Part shown: in pieces, positions 26,372-36,394 of the stretch
Layout: each line of letters begins with the position of its first letter
Position numbering within the stretch: the first letter of the stretch is position 1
Assembly (NCBI GenBank): GCA_900470445.1
Contig: UCAU01000006.1
Location: forward strand, 1-64,000
Direction: 5' to 3'
Source of the DNA: Hyphomicrobiales bacterium
Lineage (GTDB): Bacteria; Pseudomonadota; Alphaproteobacteria; Rhizobiales; Devosiaceae
Length of the DNA: 64,000 nucleotides
Notes under the pieces: generated by a model
Told to the model about the DNA's origin: nothing
Database searches by the model: none
Seen by the model: the letters and a program-made list of their open reading frames with translations, nothing else
Position numbers and translations under genes: made by a program

Positions 26372-29300
26372 GTGCCAGCAGATACCGGCCGAGTTTCGAT
26401 CTGGAAGCAAGTGAGCGCGTCAACCTTACCCGCAGACACGCCAATTGTACCGTCTGCGACAAGCGGACGACATCCCGTGCGCCATGCAGCCAAAGTCTGC
26501 GTGTGGGTGGTCGGTATTCCTGCGGCTTTGTCGCTGCTGCTCTATCTCATCCTGCTGATCACCCCGATCCGCCTGCCATTCGGCGGCGACGCGGTGCGGG
26601 CCTTTGCCCAATCGACCATGCCAGCCACCTCCAATCTGCAGCTTGGACAGATGGCGCTGGCGCTCGAAAACGGCGTCTGGCCGGTGATCCAGTTCTCGCC
26701 CGTGCAACTGACCGACACCAAGAGCGGCGCCAATATCTCCATCGAGGCCCTTGAGATCGGCTTCTCGCCGGCCCGGGCCATTTTCGGCCAGCCGGGCGCG
26801 ACGATAACTCTGGTGCGCCCGCATGTGCAGGTGGTGCAGGACCTGTTCGGGCCGCGCGTCACTAGTTTTGATCTGATCGATGATCCCAATGGCGGCCCGC
26901 CGACCGTGCAGGTCAGGGAGGGCGAGGATGCCTTTCCAGCCGTCGATATTTCCCAGCGCGGCATTGATCTGAGCGGAGCGGCCCAGCCGCAGCAGATGCG
27001 CTCGGACAATGATTGGCTGATCTATAATCTGGAGACCAGCGAGCAGGGCATTGCCGATATTGTCGAGCATGCGGCGCAAGGGCGCTTCTCCAAGCTCGTG
27101 ATCCGCGATGGCACGGTGGATATGAGCGACACCGTCTATGGTCTGTTCCGGCAATTCGAACACATCAATGTCGAAATCGGGCCGACACCGGATCGGCGCA
27201 ATACCAATGGCAAATTCTCCGCCACGCTGGGCGGCCGCACCATGACGGGCAACCTGTCGCGCACCGTGGATGATGCGGGCGGCTCGCGGCTTGAGGCCGA
27301 TGTCACCAATATCGATTTTGCCGCCTTCCTGCCCTTCATCGATGATGCGACGAGCCTCGCCGCCATCCGCGGCGCCGGGGCCTTGTCAATCGATGTGCGG
27401 TTCCAGCCGGCGGGCGGCAAGCTGATCGATGGCGCGTTCAAGATCGACCTGACCGGCCTCGATCTGCGCATTGCCGATGCCTATTTTCCCATTGCCAGCT
27501 CGATCCTGAATATCAACTGGGCGCCGGAAAAAGGGCAGTTCACCCTGGAAGACAGCGCCTTGCAGATCGGCAAGAGCTCGGCCCGCGTCTCGGGCGTGTT
27601 CGGCCTTGGCCTCGATCCAAAATTCGGCCCGACGACCGGCATCGCCCTCAAGGCGACCGATGTTCGGATCCAGCCGGACGACATGGAGGCGCCGGCGGCG
27701 CCGTTCGACAGCATGGAGTTTTCCGGCTGGTCGGCGCCGCTCTACGGAGCGCTGGGCATTGACCGGCTGATCGCCCGCAAGGGCACGGCCAGCGTGGAAA
27801 CGACGGGCCGTTTCGACATGCTGCAAAAGGGCCTGGGCGTCGATCTGACGCTGACCGGGCAGGGCATCAGCGCCGATGATGCCAAGCGGCTCTGGCCCTA
27901 TGTGATGGGCACGGAAAGCCGCGACTGGTTTGTTGCCAATGTGACCGACGGCACGATCACCAACGCCCGGATGCGGTTCAAATTCCCGGTCGGCACTCTG
28001 GCGCTGGAGGGCGAGAACAAGGCCATCCCCCAGGACGCGATGCAGATTGACATGGTCGGGGCGGGCGTCACGGTCACCCCCACCGCCGAAATGGCGCCAG
28101 TTACCCTGCAGGGCGACACGCGCCTGCAAATCGATGACAGCAATGTCACCATTTCGGCCGGGGGCGGCCAGATCGAAACTGCGGGCGGCCCGCTCAAGGT
28201 GACCAATCCGGCGCTCGTGATGGACAATTCCGAGCCCACAGAGAGCATTATCGAGGTTTCCGGCGATCTGGAGGGTTCCATTCCCGCTTTGCTCGCCCTG
28301 ACCCGCGAGCAGCAGCCGCAGGCCATCGAACACACCCCGCTCCCGCTTGATCTGGATTCTCTGCAAGGCAGTGTCGATGCCGGGCTGGTCGTGACCGTCA
28401 AGCTGCCCAATGAGGAGAGCGGCAAGGCGATGAATGTGGACTATGTGCTGAATGGCACGGTCTCGGACTTTGCCAGCTCGCAGCCTATCAAGGACCACAA
28501 GATCGGTAACGGCCAGCTTGCCTTCAGCGCCTCGCAGGCCGGCTATCAGGTGGGCGGCACGGCTGAGATCGACGGCATGAAGGCCGATGTCGAGATCATC
28601 GGGACGCTCGAAACCGAGCCGACCTTCCGCCTGTCCTCGGTCGTCAGCGCCGATGACCTCAAGGCAATGGGCTTTGATGCTTCGCCATATTTTGCCGGCA
28701 CCATACGGGTGGTCGGCCAGCCGATGGCGGATGGCTCGATCCAGGTCGCCGCCGATTTGCAGGACGCGCGGCTGACCATGAAGGATATCGGTATCTCCAA
28801 AGCGGCGGGCACGGCCGGCACGCTGCATGCCAATGTGAAGCAGGATGGCGAACTGACCGAGCTTAGTGGGGTCGATCTGGCATTCGGCTCGGTGCATCTA
28901 AAGGGCGGGATCAAATACCATGCCACCGAGGGGCTGGAATCGGCCACTTTCGAGCAGTTCGCGCTGAGCCCGGGCGACAATGCCCAACTGGCGCTCGCTC
29001 CGCGCGAAGGCGGCTATTCGGTGCAGATTCGTGGCGCCCAGCTCGATCTCAAACCCATGCTCAAGCAATTCTTCGGGCTGGGCGAGGGCACTGGTGGCGT
29101 GCAATCCACCTTCACCCAGACCATCGCGCTCGATGTGAAGCTGGACCGCGCGCTTGGCTATTACGCCACCACCGCCTTCAACATGAATCTCGACCTGCTG
29201 CTGCGCGGCACCGATCTGCGCCGCGCCAACCTCACGGCACAGTTCAGCGACGGCAATGCTGTGTCGGTGACGACCAATCCCACGCCCGATGGTCGCACCA

Positions 29301-29893
29301 TGTCGGTGGCCTTCAACGATGCAGGGACCATATTGCGCCTGCTGGGCGTCTATTCGCAGTTGGCCGGCGGGGAGGGGAGCCTCGTCCTCAACACGTTCAG
29401 CGCGCAGAAAATGGATGTCGGGCAATTGCTGATGCGCCATTTCGCCATTGTCGATGAGGCCAATGTCGCCCAGGTGCTCGGCAACCATTCGGACTCCCGC
29501 GCTGCCATCTCCAAGCAAAACCGGCTCGATTTCGACAGTGCCAAGGTGGACTTCGTGCGCCGCTCGGACCGTGTCGAGGTGTCCAATGCCGTGCTGACCG
29601 GCAGTACGGTCGGCGGCACGCTGCGCGGCTTCATCTATACCAATCAGCGCCAATACGACCTGACGGGAACCTATGTACCCCTGTTCGGGCTCAACAGCGC
29701 GTTCCAGAAAATCCCGCTGCTCGGCCCGCTGCTGGGCGGCCGCGACGGCGAAGGGCTGCTCGGGGTGACCTTCTCGGTGACCGGGGCGCTTTCCAGCCCG
29801 GTCTTCCGCATCAATCCGCTCTCCGCCTTGGCACCGGGCGCCCTGCGCGAACTCTTCGAATTCCGCGCCAATGAGCAGCCGCGCGTGGAATGA
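26372..29893 (+). CDS. AsmA-like / DUF3971 envelope protein (YhdP-type)
   Basis: This 1,173-aa protein has one N-terminal transmembrane helix (VWVVGIPAALSLLLYLILLIT) and a long beta-rich periplasmic region. The middle carries the DUF3971 domain (about residues 250-640) and the C-terminus an AsmA-like domain ending in YDLTGTYVPLFGLNSAFQKIP and GVTFSVTGALSSPVFRINPLS. Members of the AsmA/YhdP/TamB group form long hydrophobic grooves thought to carry phospholipids from the inner to the outer membrane. The frame opens with GTG at 26372; a GTG at 26411 (SASTLPADT) with GGAAG upstream is equally possible. A terminator follows at once. The substrate is inferred from the family. Confidence 0.88.
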   Translation: MPADTGRVSIWKQVSASTLPADTPIVPSATSGRHPVRHAAKVCVWVVGIPAALSLLLYLILLITPIRLPFGGDAVRAFAQSTMPATSNLQLGQMALALENGVWPVIQFSPVQLTDTKSGANISIEALEIGFSPARAIFGQPGATITLVRPHVQVVQDLFGPRVTSFDLIDDPNGGPPTVQVREGEDAFPAVDISQRGIDLSGAAQPQQMRSDNDWLIYNLETSEQGIADIVEHAAQGRFSKLVIRDGTVDMSDTVYGLFRQFEHINVEIGPTPDRRNTNGKFSATLGGRTMTGNLSRTVDDAGGSRLEADVTNIDFAAFLPFIDDATSLAAIRGAGALSIDVRFQPAGGKLIDGAFKIDLTGLDLRIADAYFPIASSILNINWAPEKGQFTLEDSALQIGKSSARVSGVFGLGLDPKFGPTTGIALKATDVRIQPDDMEAPAAPFDSMEFSGWSAPLYGALGIDRLIARKGTASVETTGRFDMLQKGLGVDLTLTGQGISADDAKRLWPYVMGTESRDWFVANVTDGTITNARMRFKFPVGTLALEGENKAIPQDAMQIDMVGAGVTVTPTAEMAPVTLQGDTRLQIDDSNVTISAGGGQIETAGGPLKVTNPALVMDNSEPTESIIEVSGDLEGSIPALLALTREQQPQAIEHTPLPLDLDSLQGSVDAGLVVTVKLPNEESGKAMNVDYVLNGTVSDFASSQPIKDHKIGNGQLAFSASQAGYQVGGTAEIDGMKADVEIIGTLETEPTFRLSSVVSADDLKAMGFDASPYFAGTIRVVGQPMADGSIQVAADLQDARLTMKDIGISKAAGTAGTLHANVKQDGELTELSGVDLAFGSVHLKGGIKYHATEGLESATFEQFALSPGDNAQLALAPREGGYSVQIRGAQLDLKPMLKQFFGLGEGTGGVQSTFTQTIALDVKLDRALGYYATTAFNMNLDLLLRGTDLRRANLTAQFSDGNAVSVTTNPTPDGRTMSVAFNDAGTILRLLGVYSQLAGGEGSLVLNTFSAQKMDVGQLLMRHFAIVDEANVAQVLGNHSDSRAAISKQNRLDFDSAKVDFVRRSDRVEVSNAVLTGSTVGGTLRGFIYTNQRQYDLTGTYVPLFGLNSAFQKIPLLGPLLGGRDGEGLLGVTFSVTGALSSPVFRINPLSALAPGALRELFEFRANEQPRVE

Positions 29894-29924
29894 AAAAGGC
29901 GCCCGAGAGGGGCGCCTTTTGTTT
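29893..29924 (+). terminator. Rho-independent terminator after the AsmA-like gene
   Basis: AAAAGGCGCCC and GGGCGCCTTTT form an 11-bp stem around GAGA(G), followed by GTTT. It starts within the stop codon context of the preceding gene. Confidence 0.85.
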
Positions 29925-29928
29925 CCCA

Positions 29929-30026
29929 GTAGACCTCATCCTGAGCTTGTCGAAGGACGAGGTCGTGGCAGGGGCCATTATCGGGGCACGCCCCTCGTGG
30001 TTCGACAGGCTCACCATGAGGTCTAC
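29929..30026. repeat. Two-hairpin palindromic repeat (family A, copy 1)
   Basis: The arms GTAGACCTCAT and ATGAGGTCTAC bound a unit of 98 bp. Within it are two hairpin arms in opposite orientation. The first has stem TCCT/AGGA (CATCCTGAGC...GAAGGACGAGG). The second, read from the other strand, has TGGT/ACCA at the same place. The change is compensatory on both sides of the stem. It sits just downstream of tyrS. Copies are at 31311-31390 and 52914-53003. Confidence 0.9.
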
Positions 30027-30037
30027 TCTCTACTCGC

Positions 30038-31288
30038 TTAGACCGGCTTGATCAGTGCGTGGCGCTTTTTGCCGACCGAGAGCTTGATGACGCCTTCGGG
30101 CAGCAGCGCATTGTCGCCAATGCTGAGCTTGTCGTCCTCGATCACTGCGTCATTGACCCGCACGGCGCCCGACTGGATGTGGCGACGTGCTTCGCCATTT
30201 GATCCGGCCAACCCGGCGGTGACGAGCGCGGCAAGAATGCCCAGCCCGGTTGCCAGCTCGGCATGCGACACCGTCGCGGTCGGCAGCGATAGATCAATGC
30301 CGCCAGCCTCAAAGGTCGCCGATGCCGTCGAGGCGGCCTGGATGGCCGCATCACGGCCATGCACGATGGCGGTGACTTCGGTCGCCAGCACCTTTTTGGC
30401 CTCGTTGATCTCGTTACCACCCAGCGCCGCGAGCTTGGCGATTTCGCTCAGCGGCAGGCGGGTGAAGATCTTGAGGAACTTGCCAACGTCGGCGTCTTCC
30501 GTGTTGCGGAAATACTGCCAGAAATCATAGGGGCTGAAGAGGTCGCCATTGAGCCAGACGGCGCCGGAGGCCGACTTGCCCATCTTCTCGCCCGATGCCT
30601 TGGTCAGTAGCGGGGTCGTCAGCGCATAAAGCTGCTCACCACCCATGCGGTGGTTGAGGTCGACACCGTTGATGATATTGCCCCACTGGTCCGACCCGCC
30701 CATCTGCAACACGGTGCCATAGCGCCGGTTGAGCTCGGTGAAGTCGTAGCCCTGCATGATCATGTAGTTGAATTCGAGGAAGCTCAGCGACTGCTCGCGA
30801 TCGAGCCGCAGCTTGACCGAATCGAAGCTGAGCATGCGATTGACCGAGAAATGGCGGCCCACATCGCGCAGGAATTCGACATAGTTGAGCTTGAGCAGCC
30901 AATCGGCATTGTTGACCATGATGGCCGGATTGGAGCCCTCATAGTTCAATATGTTGCTGTAGACCTTCTTGATGCTCTCGATATTGGTGTCGATCTGCTC
31001 GACGGTCAGCAGCTTGCGCTGATCGTCGCGGAACGAAGGATCGCCCACCATGGAGGTGCCGCCGCCCATCAGGCTGATCGCCTTGTGGCCGGTTTCCTGC
31101 AGCCAGTAGAGCATGGTGACGGTGATCAGATTGCCAATATGGATCGAGGTCGCCGTTGCGTCATAGCCGACATAACCGGTGATCGGGCCTTTGAGCGCGA
31201 GGGCGTCGAGCCCCTCGGGATCGGAAATCTGGTGAATGAAGCCGCGCTCATCGAGGACGCGCAGGAAATCGGATTTGAACTTGGTCAT
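30038..31288 (-). CDS. tyrS: Tyrosyl-tRNA synthetase
   Basis: TyrRS charges tRNA-Tyr using ATP. The 416-aa class I synthetase starts [20 protein letters not shown]. It has the HIGH-type motif [12 protein letters not shown], the tyrosine pocket ([28 protein letters not shown]), the KMSKS-type loop [13 protein letters not shown], and a C-terminal S4 RNA-binding domain (residues about 350-416, [16 protein letters not shown]). It is flanked on both sides by inverted copies of the family A repeat, and no other gene shares its transcript. Confidence 0.96.
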   Translation of the reverse strand: MTKFKSDFLRVLDERGFIHQISDPEGLDALALKGPITGYVGYDATATSIHIGNLITVTMLYWLQETGHKAISLMGGGTSMVGDPSFRDDQRKLLTVEQIDTNIESIKKVYSNILNYEGSNPAIMVNNADWLLKLNYVEFLRDVGRHFSVNRMLSFDSVKLRLDREQSLSFLEFNYMIMQGYDFTELNRRYGTVLQMGGSDQWGNIINGVDLNHRMGGEQLYALTTPLLTKASGEKMGKSASGAVWLNGDLFSPYDFWQYFRNTEDADVGKFLKIFTRLPLSEIAKLAALGGNEINEAKKVLATEVTAIVHGRDAAIQAASTASATFEAGGIDLSLPTATVSHAELATGLGILAALVTAGLAGSNGEARRHIQSGAVRVNDAVIEDDKLSIGDNALLPEGVIKLSVGKKRHALIKPV

Positions 31289-31310
31289 GTGACAGCCACT
31301 GAGGTTACTG

Positions 31311-31390
31311 AGACCTCATGGTGAGCTTGTCGAACCACGAGGTCGGTGCATGCGGGACCTCGTCCTTCGACAGGCTCAGGATGAGGTCCC
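31311..31390. repeat. Two-hairpin palindromic repeat (family A, copy 2)
   Basis: This unit has the same two arms as copy 1 but in the opposite order on the + strand: CATGGTGAGC...GAACCACGAGG first, then the CC/GG arm inverted. It is therefore an inverted copy of the element at 29929-30026, and the two bracket tyrS. Confidence 0.88.
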
Positions 31391-31420
31391 TCCAACGGAT
31401 CGTAGTGTTCGCGCTGCTAT

Positions 31421-32083
31421 TTAGCGCCCGCCGCCGGCGGCGATCTCCTGCCGGCGACGGTCGAGATAGTCGGCGCAGCGGGTGGTCAGATCATCGATCT
31501 TGCCTTCGAAGAAATGGTTCGCACCCTCAACGATCTGCTGTTCGATGGTGATGCCCTTCTGGGTCTTGAGCTTGTCCACCAGCTTCTGCACCGAAGTGGG
31601 CGGAGCCACGCGGTCCTTGTCGCCATGGATGATCAGGCCCGAGGAGGGGCAGGGCGCCAGGAATGAGAAGTCATAGAGGTTCTCCGGCGGCGCGACGGAA
31701 ATGAAGCCCTCGACTTCCGGGCGGCGCATCAGCAGCTGCATGCCGATCCAGGCGCCGAAGGAAAAGCCGGCGATCCAGCAGCCGCGGCTTTCGCGGTTGA
31801 TGATCTGCAGCCAATCGAGCGCTGCGGCAGCATCGGAGAGTTCGCCAATGCCGTGGTCGAACATGCCCTGGCTGCGGCCGACGCCGCGCGAATTGAAGCG
31901 CAGCACGGCAAAGCCGCGTTCGGCGAACATGTAGAAGAGATTGTAGACGATCTGGTTGTTCATCGTCCCACCGAATTGCGGGTGGGGGTGCAACACGATG
32001 GCAATGGGAGCATTGGGCTCCTTGCCCGGCTGATAGCGGCCTTCCAGACGGCCCTCGGGCCCGTTGAAAATCACTTCTGGCAT
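31421..32083 (-). CDS. Alpha/beta hydrolase (dienelactone-hydrolase-like)
   Basis: This 220-aa cytoplasmic hydrolase starts MPEVIFNGPEGRLEGRYQPG. It shows the oxyanion region VLHPHPQFGGTMNNQIVYNL, GFAVLRFNSRGVGRSQG, the nucleophile elbow IAGFSFGAWIGMQ (GxSxG, Ser), an Asp-bearing IIHGDKDRVAPP, and the final EGANHFFEGK with the catalytic His. The family (COG2945-like) has no firm substrate. It is monocistronic and divergent from the suf operon across 288 bp that carry the ICE-like box. Confidence 0.88.
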   Translation of the reverse strand: MPEVIFNGPEGRLEGRYQPGKEPNAPIAIVLHPHPQFGGTMNNQIVYNLFYMFAERGFAVLRFNSRGVGRSQGMFDHGIGELSDAAAALDWLQIINRESRGCWIAGFSFGAWIGMQLLMRRPEVEGFISVAPPENLYDFSFLAPCPSSGLIIHGDKDRVAPPTSVQKLVDKLKTQKGITIEQQIVEGANHFFEGKIDDLTTRCADYLDRRRQEIAAGGGR

Positions 32084-32201
32084 GGTCTTGTTCTTCCGGC
32101 CATTCGGCTCTGTTGGCGTGGTATTTCCAACCGTCGATCGGGCGGCACTGCGGCTTGACTAAGCGCGCCTTGCTGCCTAAAACATGGGTCGAAAAATCCA
32201 G

Positions 32202-32218
32202 TTTAGAATTATTCGAAA
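32202..32218. promoter_or_regulatory. Candidate Irr box (iron control element) of the suf operon
   Basis: TTTAGAATTATTCGAAA matches the alphaproteobacterial ICE pattern TTTAGAA-n3-TTCTAAA with one mismatch. It lies 154 bp before the first gene of the suf cluster. Irr binds such sites under iron or haem limitation. The match is from sequence; the consensus is from memory; binding is inferred. Confidence 0.6.
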
Positions 32219-32371
32219 CTTGGTTTTTGGCCGCAAAGCGGCCTGTGAGAGCGCCCCTTGTAATGAAGTTGGGCGGCAAATTTCAAGAAGTGTTTGGATT
32301 CGGCGGCATATCGGTGCCCCGAGGCTAGGCATGGAAGCCATGAGCGGCGCGCATGCGCCGATGAGAATTCG

Positions 32372-33520
32372 ATGACGCGAGCGGCGATCTACCTCGATCA
32401 CAATGCTTCGTCTCCGCTTCTGCCCGAAGCGCGGACGGCGCTGCTCGCTGCCCTCGATCTCACCGGCAATCCATCATCCGTGCATGGTCACGGTCGTGCG
32501 CTGCGCAACGTCCTGGATACCGCCCGCGCCCAGGTGGCGGCTTTGGCCGGGGCCGAGCACAAGCAGGTGGTCTTTACCGGCTCGGCCACGGAAGCCATCA
32601 CCCAGGCCATTGTCGGCGGTGCCAGGATTTTCGGCAGCGACGCCATTATTATCAGTGCAGGCGAGCATGCGGCGGTCTCCAAGGCCGCTGAAGCCACTGG
32701 CCTGCCGGTGCTGACCATCGGGCTTTTGGCCGATGGCCGCATTGATCTTGAGCAACTGGCCGCCATGCTGGCCGACGCTGACGTCAACGGTCGCACCTTC
32801 CTCGTCGCCTTCCATTGGGTGAATAACGAGACCGGCGTGGTCCAGCCGATCGGGCGGGTCAATGCCCTGGTCGGGCCGACGCGTCACACACTGTTCATCG
32901 ATGCGGTGCAGGCCTTTGGCAAGCTGCCCCTCGAATTTGCCGCCTCGGCACCCGATATGATGGCTATCAGTGGCCACAAGATCGGCGCGCCTGCCGGTAT
33001 TGGCGCGCTGCTGGTAAAGGCTCACGCCGATGTCGTTCGGCTCATTCCCGGCGGCGGGCAGGAGCAGGGACGGCGCGGCGGCACCGAGCCGGCGGCCCTG
33101 ATCGCCGCATTCGGCGCAGCCTCGGCGGCTTTTGCGAGCCGCTATGGCGCTGTTGATGTGGCGGGCCTGATTGGCCGGCTGGAAGCTGGTTTGAAGGCCA
33201 TGGCGGACGATGCGGTGATTTTCGGCGCCGAGCGGCTGGGCAATGTGACCAATTTCGCCGTGCCAGGCATCAAGAATACCACGGCCATGATGGGCCTGGA
33301 CCTGGCGGGGCTTTCTGTGTCCTCGGGTTCGGCCTGTTCGTCCGGCAAGGTCGGCTCCAGCCACGTGCTGGCCGCCATGGGCGTTAAACCCGAGCTGGCC
33401 GAATGCGCCCTGCGGGTCAGCCTCGGCTGGTCCTCGACGGCAGAGGATGTCGATGCGTTCCTCGCCGGTTACCAATCCATCCTGTCGCGCCATCGCGCCC
33501 GGCAGGGGCAAGCGGCCTGA
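32372..33520 (+). CDS. Cysteine desulfurase (first gene of the suf cluster)
   Basis: This 382-aa group I, NifS/IscS-like desulfurase takes sulfur from cysteine for Fe-S assembly. The start MTRAAIYLDHNASSPLLPEA (32372) is typical; upstream in-frame codons are ignored. Motifs: HWVNNETGVVQPIG, the PLP lysine in SGHKIGAPAGIGALLV, RRGGTEPAAL, and the catalytic cysteine loop SVSSGSACSSGKVGSSHVL. In alphaproteobacterial suf operons this is the extra desulfurase sometimes called sufS2, placed before sufB. It lies 69 bp upstream of sufB on the same strand. The iron box in front of it probably governs the whole cluster. Confidence 0.93.
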   Translation: MTRAAIYLDHNASSPLLPEARTALLAALDLTGNPSSVHGHGRALRNVLDTARAQVAALAGAEHKQVVFTGSATEAITQAIVGGARIFGSDAIIISAGEHAAVSKAAEATGLPVLTIGLLADGRIDLEQLAAMLADADVNGRTFLVAFHWVNNETGVVQPIGRVNALVGPTRHTLFIDAVQAFGKLPLEFAASAPDMMAISGHKIGAPAGIGALLVKAHADVVRLIPGGGQEQGRRGGTEPAALIAAFGAASAAFASRYGAVDVAGLIGRLEAGLKAMADDAVIFGAERLGNVTNFAVPGIKNTTAMMGLDLAGLSVSSGSACSSGKVGSSHVLAAMGVKPELAECALRVSLGWSSTAEDVDAFLAGYQSILSRHRARQGQAA

Positions 33521-33589
33521 GGCCGCAATAGTTTTTGACGGCTCACGGCGACCTTGAATCGCCTGTTGGGCAAATAGGAGAAGCCAATC

Positions 33590-35092
33590 ATGGCGGATTA
33601 CGACGATATCCCGACTCTCAAGGAAAACATTGATCGCGCCACCGTGGACTCGGTGCGCTCGCTCGATGTCGACAAGTACAAGTATGGTTTCGAGACCGAT
33701 ATCGAATCCGACATGGCCCCCAAGGGCCTGAGCGAAGATACCGTCCGCTTCATCTCGGCCAAGAAAAACGAGCCGCAGTGGATGCTCGATTGGCGCCTGG
33801 AGGCCTATCGCCGCTGGCTGACCATGAATGAGCCGACCTGGGCCAAGGTGCATTATCCGCAGATCGATCTGCAGGACATGTATTTCTACGCCGCGCCCAA
33901 ATCGACGCCGGCGCCCAAGAGCCTCGATGAAGTCGATCCGGCGCTGATCGCCATGTATGACAAGCTGGGCGTGCCGCTGAAGGAGCGTGAAATCCTGGCT
34001 GGCGTCGAGCGTCCCAAGGTCGCGGTCGACGCGGTGATGGACTCGGTTTCCGTGGTCACCACCTTCCGCGAGGAATTGGCCAAGGTCGGCATCATCTTCT
34101 GCTCGATCTCGGAAGCCATCCGCGAGCATTCCGAGCTGGTGCAGAAATACCTGGCCTCGGTCGTGCCGGTTTCGGACAATTATTATGCGACGCTGAATTC
34201 AGCCGTCTTCACCGATGGGTCCTTCGTCTACATCCCCAAGGGAGTGCGTTGTCCGATGGAGCTGTCGACCTATTTCCGCATCAACGAGAAGAAGACCGGC
34301 CAGTTCGAGCGCACGCTGATCATCGCCGAGGCTGACTCATATGTGAGCTATCTCGAAGGCTGCACGGCCCCGATGCGCGACGAAAACCAGCTGCACGCCG
34401 CAGTGGTCGAGCTGGTCGCGCTCGAAAATGCCGAGATCAAGTATTCCACCGTCCAGAACTGGTATCCCGGCGACAAGGACGGCAAGGGCGGCATCTATAA
34501 TTTCGTCACCAAGCGTGGTGATTGCCGCGGCGACAATTCCAAGATCAGCTGGACCCAGGTGGAAACCGGTTCGGCCATCACCTGGAAATATCCGAGCTGT
34601 ATCCTGCGCGGCGACGGCTCGCGCGGCGAGTTCTATTCCATCGCCATTTCGAACGGCTACCAGCAGGTCGATAGCGGCACCAAGATGATCCATCTGGGCA
34701 AAAACACGTCCAGCCGCATCATCGCCAAGGGTATCGCCGCCGGCTTCTCGGACAATACCTATCGCGGCCAGGTTTCGGCCCATGCCAAGGCGAAGAATGC
34801 CCGCAACTTCACCCAGTGCGACAGCTTGCTGATCGGCGACAAATGCGGCGCCCACACGGTGCCCTATATCGAAAGCCGCAACGGCACGGCCGTGTTCGAG
34901 CACGAGGCGACCACGTCCAAGATTTCCGATGATCAGATGTTCTATTGCCAGCAGCGCGGCCTCAACGAGGAAGAGGCTGTGGCGCTGATCGTCAACGGCT
35001 TCGTGCGCGACGTGCTGCAGCACCTGCCCATGGAATTCATGGTCGAGACGCAGAAGCTGATCTCGATCTCGCTGGAAGGCAGCGTGGGATAA
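33590..35092 (+). CDS. sufB: Fe-S cluster assembly scaffold SufB
   Basis: SufB is the scaffold subunit of the SufBCD complex on which new Fe-S clusters form. The 500-aa protein starts [20 protein letters not shown] after AGGAGAAG. Typical regions include [71 protein letters not shown] (with the sulfur-accepting Cys) and the C-terminal [26 protein letters not shown]. The long N-terminal extension is usual for SufB. Its TAA overlaps the ATG of the following cupin gene by one base. Confidence 0.96.
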   Translation: MADYDDIPTLKENIDRATVDSVRSLDVDKYKYGFETDIESDMAPKGLSEDTVRFISAKKNEPQWMLDWRLEAYRRWLTMNEPTWAKVHYPQIDLQDMYFYAAPKSTPAPKSLDEVDPALIAMYDKLGVPLKEREILAGVERPKVAVDAVMDSVSVVTTFREELAKVGIIFCSISEAIREHSELVQKYLASVVPVSDNYYATLNSAVFTDGSFVYIPKGVRCPMELSTYFRINEKKTGQFERTLIIAEADSYVSYLEGCTAPMRDENQLHAAVVELVALENAEIKYSTVQNWYPGDKDGKGGIYNFVTKRGDCRGDNSKISWTQVETGSAITWKYPSCILRGDGSRGEFYSIAISNGYQQVDSGTKMIHLGKNTSSRIIAKGIAAGFSDNTYRGQVSAHAKAKNARNFTQCDSLLIGDKCGAHTVPYIESRNGTAVFEHEATTSKISDDQMFYCQQRGLNEEEAVALIVNGFVRDVLQHLPMEFMVETQKLISISLEGSVG

Positions 35093-35595
35093 TGGGCGAC
35101 CAAACCAACCCGGTCATCTCGCTGGGCGGGCTCAAGCTCGACCAGTGGGAGCAGGGGACGCTTTACAAGTCTGCGGATACCTCGTTCGGCGCCCTTCTGG
35201 GGCTGCGCGGCCTTGGCATCAGCTACAATGAAGTGCCGCCCGGCAAATCGAGCTGCCCGTTCCATAATCACCATGTGGAAGACGAGTTGTTCGTGGTGCT
35301 GGAAGGCGAGGGCACTTATCGCTTTGGCGAGGCTCACCTGCCATTCAAGGCCGGCGACGTGCTTGGCGCTCCCGCTGGTGGCAAGGAGACGGCGCACCAG
35401 ATCATCAACACCGGCTCGGTGACGCTCAAATATCTCGGCGTCGCCAACAATGCCGCGACCGAGGTCTGCGAATATCCGGACTCGGGCAAGTTCCAGGTCA
35501 CCAGCCGCCCGGCCGGTGCCGCCAATCGCCTCCGTCACTGTGGCCGCGAAGGCCAGAACCATCTCAATTATTGGGACGGTGAGCCTGGCGCTTGA
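35092..35595 (+). CDS. Cupin domain protein inside the suf operon
   Basis: This 167-aa single-domain cupin starts at the TAATG overlap with sufB, so the two are translationally coupled. Cupin motif 1 is PFHNHHVEDELFVVLEGEG, giving His/His/Glu metal ligands, and motif 2 is GDVLGAPAGGKETAHQIINTG, giving the third His. Both look intact, so it can bind a metal, probably iron or manganese. C-terminal residues include RLRHCGREGQNHLNYWDGEP. It lies between sufB and sufC, which normally adjoin. A role in iron sensing, iron supply or protection of the scaffold is only inferred from position. Confidence 0.88.
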   Translation: MGDQTNPVISLGGLKLDQWEQGTLYKSADTSFGALLGLRGLGISYNEVPPGKSSCPFHNHHVEDELFVVLEGEGTYRFGEAHLPFKAGDVLGAPAGGKETAHQIINTGSVTLKYLGVANNAATEVCEYPDSGKFQVTSRPAGAANRLRHCGREGQNHLNYWDGEPGA

Positions 35596-35630
35596 AGCGC
35601 CGCTGCCGTCCACCCATTGGAGACTAAGTC

Positions 35631-36392
<762 letters not shown>

Positions 36393-36394
36393 TC

